Of a stretch of DNA of 64,000 nucleotides, positions 44,130 through 53,288 are shown piece after piece (positions within the stretch are counted from its first letter, which is position 1; the number at the start of each line of letters is the position of its first letter). A program made the position numbers and the translations under genes. Where the stretch lies: the NCBI RefSeq assembly GCF_022846435.1, contig NZ_AP025627.1:1212001-1276000 (forward strand), read 5' to 3'. A model generated the notes under the pieces. The model saw only the letters and a program-made list of their open reading frames with translations. It had not been told where the DNA came from and did no database searches. The stretch comes from Parageobacillus sp. KH3-4 (GTDB lineage Bacteria > Bacillota > Bacilli > Bacillales > Anoxybacillaceae).

Positions 44130-44522
44130 ATCCTACAGCGGGAGAATAAATCTGCATTAAAAAAGTATTTATGTCAGTTAGAGAAACGGTTGTTAGAACC
44201 TGAAATTCGCACGACACCAGCAGAACTGGAAAAATTACTTGCAGACGATTTTTTTGAATTCAGAAGTTCAGGGAATGTTTGGTATAAAAAGGATTGTGTT
44301 GGAGAAAGTGGACTTAGTGTAAGGAAAATGACTCTTTATGATTTTGATATACACCTTTTATCAGAAGATGTGGTGTTAACGACATATCGTGTAAAAGATG
44401 AAACAAGAATGCAACATACTTTACGTAGTTCAATTTGGAAATTTATAGGTGGAAGATGGCAAATGTTTTTCCATCAAGGAACTATAAGTAATCCTATTAA
44501 ACGAACGGGTTCTTTAGTTTAA
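44130..44522 (+). CDS. SnoaL-like/DUF4440 protein in an AT-rich cassette, start uncertain
   Basis: The frame encodes a small NTF2/SnoaL-fold protein of the DUF4440 type (LLADDFFEFRSSGNVWYKKD, then SIWKFIGGRWQMFFHQGT). Homology should include LKKYLCQLEKRL upstream of the first usable TTG (44190). A strong AAGGAGG (44116-44122) is followed at proper spacing by ATC (44130) where an ATG is expected, so the original start may be mutated, or ATC is used weakly. Translation from 44190 would give 110 residues. The DNA is clearly more AT-rich than its neighbours, with its own promoter and terminators on both sides, suggesting acquisition. Confidence 0.65.
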   Translation: MLQRENKSALKKYLCQLEKRLLEPEIRTTPAELEKLLADDFFEFRSSGNVWYKKDCVGESGLSVRKMTLYDFDIHLLSEDVVLTTYRVKDETRMQHTLRSSIWKFIGGRWQMFFHQGTISNPIKRTGSLV

Positions 44523-44530
44523 TAAAAGAT

Positions 44531-44578
44531 AAAAGGAGAACACATATTAGCCATGTATAATATGTGTTCTCCTTTTTA
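44531..44578. terminator. Bidirectional terminator between DUF4440 gene and serA
   Basis: A perfect 19-base stem AAAAGGAGAACACATATTA (44531-44549) with its complement at 44558-44576, A and T tracts on both sides. Confidence 0.92.
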
Positions 44579-44631
44579 TAATTTATTTAGGTCTTGATAA
44601 CCAGAAATCCGTTTCTTTTTTATGAAATCCG

Positions 44632-46206
44632 CTACACTTCCACTCTTTTCGCCGTTTCAATATCTTCAATTTCCGTTAATTTTTGAAGTAAAGCATCATC
44701 AATCGGTTTATCTAATGAGAGCATCATAATTGCTTTTCCACCAGCTTGTTGGCGTCCGACTTGCATTGTGGCAATGTTCACTTGGTGCTCGCCGAGAATA
44801 TTTCCGACTTTTCCGATCATTCCTGGACGGTCTTGGTGTTGGATGTAAAGAAGATGTCCTTCAGGCGCAAAATCGATCGTAAATCCGTCAAAATGAACGA
44901 TACGGTCGCCATAGTTTGGAATATGTGTGCCTTTAATCGTAAACGTTTTGTTTTCCCCATGCACGGTAAGAGAGATGCAGTTTGCATAACCGTGCGTTTC
45001 GTCGGAAAATTTTTCCCCGTACGTAATGCCACGTTCTTTTGCGATCATCGCCGCGTTCACTTCGTTGACCGTCGAAGCGACGCGAGGCCGTAAAAATCCA
45101 GCAAGCAGGCTGCGCGTGATGTACGTCGTTTCTAAGTCGGCAACCGTTCCCGCATATGTGACGGATAGTTCTTGAACAGGAATATTCATATATTGTGATG
45201 CGATGGTTCCCATTTTTTTCGCTAAATTGTAGAACGCTTGAATTTTTTCGTACACGTCTTTTGACAATGTTGGTAGATTAATAGACGATGTCACTGGCTT
45301 TCCTTCTAAAAATTGCAATACTTCTTCAGCGACTTGCGTGGCGACGTTCAGTTGCGCCTCGACCGTTGAAGCGCCGAGATGCGGCGTGAAAATCACATTG
45401 TCAAACGCAAACAGCGGGTGGTCGCCCGGGGGTTCTTGTTCGAATACGTCAAGAGCTACCCCGGCAACATGGCCGTTTTGCAGAAATGGGATTAATGCTT
45501 GTTCATCAATAATGCCGCCGCGGGCACAGTTGATAAGGTATACTCCTTTTTTCGTTTTCGCCAGATTCTTTTCGCCAAGAAGCCCCTTTGTTTCTTTCGT
45601 TAATGGAGTATGCACAGTGATAATATCCGAGCAGGCAAGCACTTCGTCGAGTGTATGAATCGATACGCCAAGTTTTTCCGCTTGTTCTTTTGTCAAAAAT
45701 GGGTCGTATACGTGAATAAACATACCGAACGCGCGTGCGCGTTTGGCAACTTCGGACCCGATGCGGCCAAATCCGATAATTCCTAAATGTTTTCCTTGCA
45801 ATTCGGTTCCAACAAAAGCAGAGCGATTCCACTCTCGAGATTTCACAGAAATATGCGCTTGCGGAATATGGCGCACAAGTGCGGCCATCATGGCGAATGT
45901 GTGTTCAGCAGCGGAAATCGTATTTCCGTTTGGCGCGTTAATGACGATGATTCCACGTTTTGTTGCCGCTTCCACATCAATATTGTCAACCCCCACACCA
46001 GCGCGCCCGATGATTTTTAAATTTGGCATTTTAGAAAGGAGTTCTTCGGTTACTTTCGTAGCGCTACGAACAAGTAAGGCATCAAATTCATGAAGTCGAT
46101 CTTCCACTTCTGTTACCTTTTTTTGTACGATTTCAATTTGTTCGGATTTTCGTAGTGGGGCTAATCCTTCTTCGCTAATTGCGTCGGAAACTAAAATGCG
46201 AAACAC
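44632..46206 (-). CDS. serA: D-3-phosphoglycerate dehydrogenase
   Basis: SerA starts serine synthesis by oxidising 3-phosphoglycerate with NAD. The 524-residue chain has the catalytic and NAD-binding domains (IGFGRIGSEVAKRA near 145, NCARGGIIDE near 233, H in FTPHLGAST near 282), an intervening ASB domain and a C-terminal ACT domain (GMIGKVGNILGEHQVNIA) that usually binds serine. GTG 46206 is taken because AAGGAG precedes it on the minus strand and it gives the normal length. A promoter lies at 46249-46278. Confidence 0.96.
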   Translation of the reverse strand: MFRILVSDAISEEGLAPLRKSEQIEIVQKKVTEVEDRLHEFDALLVRSATKVTEELLSKMPNLKIIGRAGVGVDNIDVEAATKRGIIVINAPNGNTISAAEHTFAMMAALVRHIPQAHISVKSREWNRSAFVGTELQGKHLGIIGFGRIGSEVAKRARAFGMFIHVYDPFLTKEQAEKLGVSIHTLDEVLACSDIITVHTPLTKETKGLLGEKNLAKTKKGVYLINCARGGIIDEQALIPFLQNGHVAGVALDVFEQEPPGDHPLFAFDNVIFTPHLGASTVEAQLNVATQVAEEVLQFLEGKPVTSSINLPTLSKDVYEKIQAFYNLAKKMGTIASQYMNIPVQELSVTYAGTVADLETTYITRSLLAGFLRPRVASTVNEVNAAMIAKERGITYGEKFSDETHGYANCISLTVHGENKTFTIKGTHIPNYGDRIVHFDGFTIDFAPEGHLLYIQHQDRPGMIGKVGNILGEHQVNIATMQVGRQQAGGKAIMMLSLDKPIDDALLQKLTEIEDIETAKRVEV

Positions 46207-46248
46207 GATGGTGAGCTCCTTTCTTATCAAGAATTTTAAATTTCTGAT

Positions 46249-46278
46249 AATTTATCATAATAAAGCACAATCTGTCAA
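46249..46278 (-). promoter_or_regulatory. Promoter of serA
   Basis: On the minus strand TTGACA (46278-46273), 18-base spacer, TAAATT (46254-46249). No T-box or other long leader is present. Confidence 0.6.
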
Positions 46279-46344
46279 TGAAATGATAAGAAGTCATACC
46301 AATGTAAACGTTTTTACTACGAAATGTTCGGATTTTCCTGAATG

Positions 46345-46381
46345 AAAAAACGCCCAAGCCGTCGTTCGTTTACTTGGGCGT
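46345..46381 (-). terminator. Terminator of ppa
   Basis: Stem CGCCCAAG (46351-46358) / CTTGGGCG (46373-46380); on the minus strand six T residues follow it. Confidence 0.85.
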
Positions 46382-46389
46382 CTTTCCCG

Positions 46390-46893
46390 TTATTTATTTT
46401 TATTTTCATTGTAGCGGGCAATGCATTCGTCAATGAGTTTGGCGGCAGCTTCCGGACCTTCCCACGCGCCGATTTCCGTCCGTTTTCCTTGCAAATCTTT
46501 ATAGCGTTCAAAGAAATGAGCAATTTCTTTTAATTTATGTTGCGGAAGATCTTCAATGCTGCGGACTTCATCGAAACGCGGATCTTCGACAGGAACACCG
46601 ATTAATTTCGCGTCCTCTTCACCGCTGTCAATCATGTTTAAATAACCGATGACGCGTGTATCAATTACGCAGCCAGGGAATGTTGGATTGGTGGTGATGA
46701 CCAAAATGTCAAGCGGGTCGCCATCTAATGCAAGCGTGTTTTGCAAATATCCGTATTCTGCTGGATAAAACATTGGAGAGTATAAGACGCGGTCTAGTTT
46801 GAAAATGCCCCGTTCTTTGTCAAATTCGTACTTGTTTTGGCTTCCTGTCGGAATTTCGATAAATGCTTCGACAACTTTATTTTCGAACGCCAC
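46390..46893 (-). CDS. ppa: Inorganic pyrophosphatase (family I)
   Basis: The 167-residue soluble enzyme hydrolyses pyrophosphate to phosphate, pulling biosynthetic reactions. Family I motifs: EIPTGSQNKYEFDKERG, YSPMFYPAEYGYL and the metal site LDGDPLDILV. B. subtilis itself uses a family II enzyme, whereas thermophilic bacilli have this type; the sequence agrees, from memory, almost fully with the Geobacillus enzyme. GTG 46893 gives the known AFENK terminus and lies eight bases from AAAGGAGG; the ATG six bases earlier is too close. Confidence 0.96.
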   Translation of the reverse strand: MAFENKVVEAFIEIPTGSQNKYEFDKERGIFKLDRVLYSPMFYPAEYGYLQNTLALDGDPLDILVITTNPTFPGCVIDTRVIGYLNMIDSGEEDAKLIGVPVEDPRFDEVRSIEDLPQHKLKEIAHFFERYKDLQGKRTEIGAWEGPEAAAKLIDECIARYNENKNK

Positions 46894-46919
46894 AATCATT
46901 TCCTCCTTTTATATGTATA

Positions 46920-47310
46920 TATGCGTTTCTATTATAGAATAGATGGTAAAGTGTAGCAACTATATAAATGCAACTTGATGTTCCGTTCTGGTCGCTTTTA
47001 GCGAAAGATGGTCCGGCTTCCGAAAGCGGATTACCAACGGATGACGCGCGAATATGAGGCAACGGATTTTGGCGCAAAACAATCGAGAAGAAACGGGAAC
47101 ATGTTTTTTCATAGGAGCGCTTAGATGGATGAATGCTGCTTATGAAGGTCGAGTCCCAATGATTGTGTAAAATCCATTTCCTGTCCAGCAAACTTGGAAT
47201 CTGGGGAATGAAACTGCATTGTGCCATTTATTTTTACACAAAGTGTTGGACTTCATCTTTTATAAAAGAAAAGCAGTTTTGAGGGCATAAAGGGCTCATT
47301 TAAACATAAA
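46920..47310. other. Gene-free stretch with possible coding debris
   Basis: Nothing convincing is encoded here. One plus-strand frame from ATG 47008 (MVRLPKADYQRMTREYEATDFG) runs 38 codons, and one base off it continues as FFIGALRWMNAAYEG to a TAA at 47169-47171. This could be the frameshifted tail of a lost gene. In B. subtilis the riboflavin transporter gene ribU lies between serA and fer, but I see no likeness to it. Confidence 0.3.
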
Positions 47311-47315
47311 TAAAT

Positions 47316-47346
47316 CCCTCTTGCATTTGCATACAAGAGGGCGTTT
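47316..47346. terminator. Terminator of fer, possibly bidirectional
   Basis: Stem CCCTCTTG (47316-47323) / CAAGAGGG (47334-47341), with a T run on the plus side and ATTTATTT on the minus side. Confidence 0.75.
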
Positions 47347-47349
47347 TTA

Positions 47350-47619
<270 letters not shown>

Positions 47620-47866
47620 CTATTTCAAACGGATGGGTCATCTCCGTGTAATGTACTCGGAAATGAACTTCACTTCTTATAATAAGACGGTTTTTGCAAC
47701 TTTTCAATATAAAAATGCGATATCGCTATTTCGCACATGACCATTTTTACATTTTCCCATTTTCCATTTTTCTAAACAGAGAAAACTTTATGGGAGAAAC
47801 TTAGCAGATGTTTTTGTTACAATTACAAATGATATTAACTAAAAGTTTGATAAAGGAGCAGCATGG

Positions 47867-48919
47867 ATGAACGGCGGGTATGCGTTATTTCTGATGTTAT
47901 TTTGCTTACACCGTTTCAACGGGGAACGGTCTTTATCTGCGATATACCATCTGTTTTCTGGAAAAAAATCATCGCAAACGTTGCAAGATAGCAAATGGTT
48001 TCAGTTAGAACGTTTTTTTGGGACATGGAAAGAAGTCACGTTAAACGATATCGAGGCATTAGCCGAGCAATTGCTGGAAAACGGATTGATTTCCCCTGTA
48101 CAAAACCGTTCCTATATGTTGACGGAAGCAGGAAAAACGCTGCTCAATGAACAGATGTGTCGCGTGTTTTTTCCTGTTCATATCAACGGATGGCGATATC
48201 ATGCATCGGAAAAATGGTTTTGGTACCGTCTATCTTTGCTTGTCCAAACGTTATCCAACGTGCTTCATCGCACCCGTTTCGAACCGATTCACCGCCATGA
48301 GGAAACGTTAATTTGGGTAAAGCGTTATTTATTATCGCAAAGAAAAACGGCGCGGGAATTGGCGCAAACGCTCTATGAAGAAATATATGACATTCTTTCT
48401 TCCATGTCGGAAGAAGAAGCAACGGTGTTTGTGTTGCGCTTGACGAGTTTTGAGCGAATCGGCTGGACCAATGAGCAAATCGCTTCTTTATTGCAAAAAG
48501 ACCCGGTATACGTTCACTTTCAATTTCAAAACGTGCTGCATTATATGATGGCCACAGCGGAAGCAAAACGGCCATCCGTTTTGCATGAATTAATGCATGA
48601 TTTGTCATTACCTATACCGTTGACGTTTTCAACACGAAAAACGTATGAATGGCTCTTGCGCGGAAAGTCGATTGAAGAAATCGCCCAGTTGCGCCGCTTA
48701 AAAAGAAGCACCATTGAAGACCATGTGGTGGAGATTGCGGCAAATATTCCGCAGTTTTCCATTCGCCCGTTTATCAATGAGAAAAAGGCGGAAAAAATTA
48801 TTGAAACGGTACGAAAGTTGCGAACACGAAAATTAAAAGCGATTCGCGATGCTGTCGCTGACGATGTTAGCTACTTTGAAATTCGCCTCGTGTTGGCAAA
48901 GGAAGGAGAAATGTGGTGA
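47867..48919 (+). CDS. ypbB: YpbB, helix-turn-helix protein linked to RecQ
   Basis: A 350-residue soluble protein corresponding to B. subtilis YpbB. Its C-terminal 90 residues form a helicase-associated HTH (RGKSIEEIAQLRRLKRSTIEDHVVEI). It is always next to recQ/recS, and its end overlaps the recQ start, so a role with that helicase is likely. RBS AAAGGAG before ATG 47867. Confidence 0.85.
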   Translation: MNGGYALFLMLFCLHRFNGERSLSAIYHLFSGKKSSQTLQDSKWFQLERFFGTWKEVTLNDIEALAEQLLENGLISPVQNRSYMLTEAGKTLLNEQMCRVFFPVHINGWRYHASEKWFWYRLSLLVQTLSNVLHRTRFEPIHRHEETLIWVKRYLLSQRKTARELAQTLYEEIYDILSSMSEEEATVFVLRLTSFERIGWTNEQIASLLQKDPVYVHFQFQNVLHYMMATAEAKRPSVLHELMHDLSLPIPLTFSTRKTYEWLLRGKSIEEIAQLRRLKRSTIEDHVVEIAANIPQFSIRPFINEKKAEKIIETVRKLRTRKLKAIRDAVADDVSYFEIRLVLAKEGEMW

Positions 48920-50412
48920 CATTAGAGCAGTTGCTTCGCGAAAAATTTGGTTATTCCTCTTTTCGCAAAGGACAGCGGGAAATTATTGAAGACATTTTGC
49001 GCGGATATGATGTATTAGCGATGCTGCCAACAGGTGGAGGCAAATCGCTTTGCTATCAGCTTCCCGCATATGTACTAAAAGGCAGTGTGTTAATTATTTC
49101 GCCGCTCGTTTCGCTGATGGAAGACCAAGTGCAGCAGCTTCGGCAACGGGGAGAAAAGAGAGTCATCGCCTTTAATAGTTTTTTAGAAACGGAAGTAAAA
49201 AGAAAAGCGATCGAGCGGCTGCATGAATTTCGGTTTATTTACGTTTCCCCGGAGATGCTGCAGTCGGAACGGCTGCTTCATGCGCTGATGAACATCCGCA
49301 TTTCCTTGTTTGTCGTCGACGAAGCGCATTGCATTTCTCAGTGGGGATATGATTTTCGCCCTGATTTTTTAAAGTTAGGGGAAATTCGCAAGCGCCTCGG
49401 CTCTCCAACTTGTTTGGCGTTGACAGCCACTGCGCCGCCTGAGGTGACGGATGATATTGTGCATATTCTGCAGCTTCAGCCGCTGCGCCGGCACATTTAC
49501 TCTGTTGACAGGCCTAATATCGCGATCAAAGTAGAAAAAACGGAGTTTGTTCAAGAAAAAGTAAAAAAGCTGTTTGATTATGTCAAAATGTTGCAAGGTC
49601 CGGGGCTAATTTATTTTTCAAGCCGGCAATGGGCGGAAACAGCGGCGCGGCAGCTACAAAGGGAAGGAATCGAACGAGTCGCCTATTATCACGGAGGAAT
49701 GGATTCCGAACAGCGGATGCTCGTCCAGCAACAATTTTTGCGCGGCCAATTGGAAATTGTTTGCTGTACGAGCGCATTTGGCATGGGTGTGAATAAGGAA
49801 AATATTCGTTTTGTCATTCATTTTCATATGCCTGGTCAAATGGAGGCGTATTTGCAAGAAATTGGAAGGGCAGGGCGCGATGGAAAAAGGAGCATTGCGA
49901 TTTTACTGTATACCAATGGCGATGAGGACATGGTACAATCTCTTATGGAAACGGAATTGCCGACAGATGCGCAGGTGAAGCGATTATGCGAAAGTTTGCG
50001 ATTATATGGCGCGGCGCCGAATAGTCTCGAACAGCAAATGAGCGAAAGTTCATTGACAGACGTACAGAAACGGATTTTGACGTATTTTTTGGAAACAGAA
50101 GGAGTCGCTTCCTCCCCCCGGCCGCTGACGGAACAAGAAGTTGCGGATTTGTATGAAAAACTAATGAAGAAGATCGAAACACGCAGACAATGGAAGCGAA
50201 AGAAGCTGCGAGAAATGATAAAATGGGTTTTTCACCGTTCATGCCGACGGGAGTTCATCGTTCGCGCTTTTCAACAATCATTGACGAACAAGCCGGATTT
50301 ATGCTGCGACCAGTGCGGATTTCCGCTTGAGGGTTACTTGCGCGTGGAGACAGAGAAAAAGGATTTCCGTTTTCATGGCTGGCAAGCGGAATTAAAGCGA
50401 ATTTTCTTTTAA
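48916..50412 (+). CDS. recQ: ATP-dependent DNA helicase RecQ/RecS
   Basis: A 498-residue RecQ-family 3'-5' helicase of the shorter RecS form without an HRDC domain. Motif I is LPTGGGKSLCYQLP, II DEAHCISQWGYDFRPDF, III ALTATAPPEV, V YHGGMDSEQR, and VI QEIGRAGRDGKRS. The zinc-binding cysteines are in CRREFIVRAF and CCDQCG near the end. GTG 48916 is seven bases from AAGGAG; GTG 48913 is closer and slightly less likely. Confidence 0.94.
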   Translation: MTLEQLLREKFGYSSFRKGQREIIEDILRGYDVLAMLPTGGGKSLCYQLPAYVLKGSVLIISPLVSLMEDQVQQLRQRGEKRVIAFNSFLETEVKRKAIERLHEFRFIYVSPEMLQSERLLHALMNIRISLFVVDEAHCISQWGYDFRPDFLKLGEIRKRLGSPTCLALTATAPPEVTDDIVHILQLQPLRRHIYSVDRPNIAIKVEKTEFVQEKVKKLFDYVKMLQGPGLIYFSSRQWAETAARQLQREGIERVAYYHGGMDSEQRMLVQQQFLRGQLEIVCCTSAFGMGVNKENIRFVIHFHMPGQMEAYLQEIGRAGRDGKRSIAILLYTNGDEDMVQSLMETELPTDAQVKRLCESLRLYGAAPNSLEQQMSESSLTDVQKRILTYFLETEGVASSPRPLTEQEVADLYEKLMKKIETRRQWKRKKLREMIKWVFHRSCRREFIVRAFQQSLTNKPDLCCDQCGFPLEGYLRVETEKKDFRFHGWQAELKRIFF

Positions 50413-50428
50413 AGCGAGGCGTGTCTAG

Positions 50429-51034
50429 ATGAGGCGGCAAAGTGAACAAATCCGCATGATGAGCGACCGCGAAGTACTCATTCATTTATATGTTACCCAG
50501 TTATTGTTAATTGTCGTGTCTGCTATTGCCGGGTTTTTTCTTTTTGATATTTCGACATTCCGAAAAATTTGGCATTTTGATGCCGCAACGGTGCTGACGT
50601 ATGGCGGAGGGAGCGCCGCTATTGTCTTATTCATCGATTTTTTGTCAATGCGCTATTTGCCGGAGCATTGGTATGATGATGGGGGAATTAACGAAAAAAT
50701 TTTTGAAAATCGGTCGATTCCGCATATCTTTTTTTTATGTTTATTGATCGCATTTAGCGAAGAGCTGCTGTTTCGCGGCGTCATCCAGACGCATTTTGGC
50801 TTGTTTGTTGCCAGCATCGTGTTTGCTTTGTTGCACGTGCGCTATTTGGAAAAGCTGTTTTTATTTGCGATGGTCGTCTTGTTAAGCTTTTTTCTCGGAT
50901 ATATTTACCAATTGACAAACAGCCTTTGGGTGACGATTTTTGCCCATTTCCTTATCGATTTTATTTTGGCGGTCGATATTCGCCTTGACTATGTTCGCAA
51001 CATGAAACAAAAAGACGGGGGCGATTGTGTGTGA
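50429..51034 (+). CDS. ypbD: CPBP-family intramembrane metalloprotease YpbD
   Basis: A 201-residue membrane protein with four to six segments and the CPBP (CAAX-protease/bacteriocin-processing) motifs EELLFRGVIQT (Glu-Glu-x3-Arg), FALLHVRY and FAHFLIDFIL. The histidines and glutamates would bind zinc in the membrane. Substrate unknown. RBS likely GCGAGGCG before ATG 50429. It overlaps ypbE by four bases. Confidence 0.9.
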   Translation: MRRQSEQIRMMSDREVLIHLYVTQLLLIVVSAIAGFFLFDISTFRKIWHFDAATVLTYGGGSAAIVLFIDFLSMRYLPEHWYDDGGINEKIFENRSIPHIFFLCLLIAFSEELLFRGVIQTHFGLFVASIVFALLHVRYLEKLFLFAMVVLLSFFLGYIYQLTNSLWVTIFAHFLIDFILAVDIRLDYVRNMKQKDGGDCV

Positions 51035-51591
51035 ATCAGCACGAACAAGCAGAAGGAGTATGGCGAGGGGCAGTGGAACAAAAACATGAGGATGTTCTGT
51101 CGCTTCCATCGCGCAGAGAGGTGCATAAACGAAAGAAAGAGAAAAAGCGGGCGAAATGGAAATTAAAATATCCGCTTATCCGTTTGTTGGCGCTGTTTTT
51201 TATTTCTCTCCCTGTTTTAATGTTAGTCATTTATTATGCGCATAATGATTCAAAGACTGTGACTGTTATCACGCGCAGCGAGACAGGCAGTTATGAGAAA
51301 ATCGATATTGCTCCTGACGAGGAAAAAACTGCGCCACCATTAAGCAGACCTAGCACGCAGAAAAAAGAGCGCCCTCAATCAGACGTGCAAAAAGAAGATG
51401 GAGCTTCAGGAGGGCAGCCAAAAACGATTACACATACGGTGCAAGAAAATGAAACGCTATACAGCATCGCGATGAAATATTATCAAAGTGATAAAGGAAT
51501 GGAAATTATCAAAAAATGGAACCATTTAAAAAGCATGCAGCTTCATAAAGGGCAGGTGCTGCAAATTCCAATGGTGGACGTGGAAAAATAA
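51031..51591 (+). CDS. ypbE: LysM-domain membrane protein YpbE
   Basis: A 186-residue single-span protein: basic N-terminus, membrane segment near residues 53-71, a charged linker, and a C-terminal LysM domain (HTVQENETLYSIAMKYY ... LHKGQVLQIP) that would bind peptidoglycan outside the membrane. GTG 51031 overlaps the ypbD stop and follows GGGGG at nine bases; TTG 51025 is an alternative. Confidence 0.88.
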   Translation: MNQHEQAEGVWRGAVEQKHEDVLSLPSRREVHKRKKEKKRAKWKLKYPLIRLLALFFISLPVLMLVIYYAHNDSKTVTVITRSETGSYEKIDIAPDEEKTAPPLSRPSTQKKERPQSDVQKEDGASGGQPKTITHTVQENETLYSIAMKYYQSDKGMEIIKKWNHLKSMQLHKGQVLQIPMVDVEK

Positions 51592-51680
51592 GGGGCAGAT
51601 CCTCGTTTTTTTGTTCTAATCAAGCAGGCTCGTACATACGTTTATAGCAGAGGCTGCTGAAAAAATGAGGGGATTCGGCC

Positions 51681-52133
51681 GTGAGCAAAGGATTTTTCGA
51701 AGATTTTCACATTGATGAAGTAACGAAGCAAATGCTGTTTGGAGTGATTGAAAAAAAGCAAAAATGGGAACGTTTAAGGAAAAACGTCATTTTTTTGCAA
51801 ATTGTTACTTTTAGCGGATTTACTGCGTTTTTCATCTACGTTTTATTTAATTTGGTTGTTCCGAGCGGCACATGGGCGGCGTTTGTTCAGGTGTTTTTCG
51901 GAAAAACAGCGCATTTGTATATATTATTATTGTTGTTTACGTCGTACTGGGCCGTTTTGCATTACAAACGAAATGCGGACAAAGCAGAAGAAGAATTCCA
52001 CTCACTTCGCTGCGAAATCATTCAAAAAAGCGCTGATTTATGGAAAGAAGAGCAACAATGGAAAGAAAGGCATAAATTGTTCGAGCTGATGAAAAAGGAG
52101 TACGATATTAACCTGTATTACGAAAATAGCTGA
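51681..52133 (+). CDS. ypbF: DUF2663 membrane protein YpbF
   Basis: A 150-residue protein with two membrane segments (about 36-59 and 76-95) and a charged C-terminal coiled-coil-like helix. It matches B. subtilis YpbF (DUF2663). Function unknown. GTG 51681 follows TGAGGGG. A long terminator overlaps its end. Confidence 0.85.
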   Translation: MSKGFFEDFHIDEVTKQMLFGVIEKKQKWERLRKNVIFLQIVTFSGFTAFFIYVLFNLVVPSGTWAAFVQVFFGKTAHLYILLLLFTSYWAVLHYKRNADKAEEEFHSLRCEIIQKSADLWKEEQQWKERHKLFELMKKEYDINLYYENS

Positions 52134-52160
52134 ATGGTGCTCTCCCATTCAGCTATTTTT
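52123..52160. terminator. Bidirectional terminator between ypbF and cotJC
   Basis: A 14-base stem AAATAGCTGAATGG (52124-52137) / CCATTCAGCTATTT (52145-52158) with T run; it includes the last ypbF codons. Confidence 0.88.
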
Positions 52161-52162
52161 CA

Positions 52163-52732
52163 TCAGAAAAATTTCTTCTGGTCGCGCTCTTCTTTTAAAA
52201 TTTCGACGGCCTCGCGAAAACGCTGGGCGTGAATGATTTCCCGTTCACGTAAAAAACGGAGCCCGTCGTTTAAATCAGGATCATCGCTCATGTTAATAAT
52301 CCATTGGTATGTTGCCCGTGCTTTTTCCTCTGCTGCAATATCTTCGTACAAATCGGTGATCGGGTCTCCTTTTGCCTGAATGTATGTCGCTGTAAATGGG
52401 ACACCGGCGGCGTTATGATAAAATAAAGCGCGATCATGATCGACATAATGCGCGTCCAGCCCCGCTTCTTTCAATTGCTCTGGAGTCGCATCTTTCGTTA
52501 ATTTGTACACCATTGTCGCGATCATTTCCAAATGCGCTAATTCTTCTGTTCCGATATCTGTGAGCAGGCCGATCACTTTATCAGGAATGGTGTAGCGCTG
52601 GTTTAAATAGCGGAGCGCAGCAGCAAGTTCTCCGTCTGCCCCGCCATATTGTTCAATTAAATATTTCGCTAATTTCGGATTGCATGTGCTGACGCGGACG
52701 GGATATTGCAATTTTTTTTCATAAATCCACAC
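52163..52732 (-). CDS. cotJC: Spore coat protein CotJC (manganese-catalase fold)
   Basis: The 189-residue protein has the dimanganese catalase fold; metal ligands appear in GTEELAHLEMIATM, AAEEKARATYQWI and REREIIHAQRFREA. It is a coat component assembled with CotJA. GTG 52732 follows AGGAGG on the minus strand. Last gene of cotJABC. Confidence 0.95.
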   Translation of the reverse strand: MWIYEKKLQYPVRVSTCNPKLAKYLIEQYGGADGELAAALRYLNQRYTIPDKVIGLLTDIGTEELAHLEMIATMVYKLTKDATPEQLKEAGLDAHYVDHDRALFYHNAAGVPFTATYIQAKGDPITDLYEDIAAEEKARATYQWIINMSDDPDLNDGLRFLREREIIHAQRFREAVEILKEERDQKKFF

Positions 52733-52768
52733 CTTTCATTTCCTCCTTTTCCAGCGCGTTGTTTTTTG

Positions 52769-53029
52769 TTATACTTGCCAAGGCCAAGGGGCATCATCCC
52801 AGTTCCATGGATAGTTGGAATAGCTGTTTCCAAATTGCTGAAGCGGTCCGTAGGCGGATTCAAACTGTTTCTTTAATTGTTTCCGTCTTTGCGCGAGCTG
52901 GTTAAATTGTTGGATGGCTTGATAGTCGGTAGGATGGGTGTCGAGGTATAACGTGAGTTCGACGAGGGCAAAATCAACCGTTTGAAGCTGTTCCAAAAGC
53001 TCATAATATTCTTTTGACACCTGTTTCAT
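52769..53029 (-). CDS. cotJB: Spore coat protein CotJB
   Basis: An 86-residue coat protein with the CotJB pattern: helical N-terminus (YYELLEQLQTVDFALVELTLYLDTHP) and a Trp/Pro-rich C-terminus (YPWNWDDAPWPW). It overlaps cotJA by four bases (ATGA). Confidence 0.94.
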   Translation of the reverse strand: MKQVSKEYYELLEQLQTVDFALVELTLYLDTHPTDYQAIQQFNQLAQRRKQLKKQFESAYGPLQQFGNSYSNYPWNWDDAPWPWQV

Positions 53030-53256
53030 TGTTGATCACCTTTGAATTTCATTTCATGCGGGCCATAATATGGATCATAAAAAATTTTCCAAAGAGTACC
53101 TTTTTTTAGCGCTTCATGCAATGGAAATTGCGGCAAGTTTGGCGGCTGAAATCCGACATACAGATTCGGCGCGGTGACATATGTTTTGACGCGAATCGGC
53201 GGGCAAGGGTCAAACGGACTTACATAAGGTTCATATTGTTTCCGTGTCGTAAACAT
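53026..53256 (-). CDS. cotJA: Spore coat-associated protein CotJA
   Basis: A 76-residue proline- and tyrosine-rich protein (YVSPFDPCPPI, PNLYVGFQPPNLPQF, FYDPYYGP) of the CotJA family, needed for CotJC assembly into the coat. The minus-strand RBS GGGAGG precedes ATG 53256. First gene of cotJABC. Confidence 0.93.
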   Translation of the reverse strand: MFTTRKQYEPYVSPFDPCPPIRVKTYVTAPNLYVGFQPPNLPQFPLHEALKKGTLWKIFYDPYYGPHEMKFKGDQQ

Positions 53257-53288
53257 AAGAAACCTCCCTTTTGCAGAATTTCAGTCTA

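Noticed and set aside
44190-44522. TTG 44190 as the confident start of the DUF4440 gene
   Set aside because: No ribosome site lies before it, and family-like sequence continues upstream to the ATC that follows an ideal AAGGAGG.
46207-46345. T-box or serine-responsive leader before serA
   Set aside because: The leader from the promoter is under 50 bases and lacks T-box motifs.
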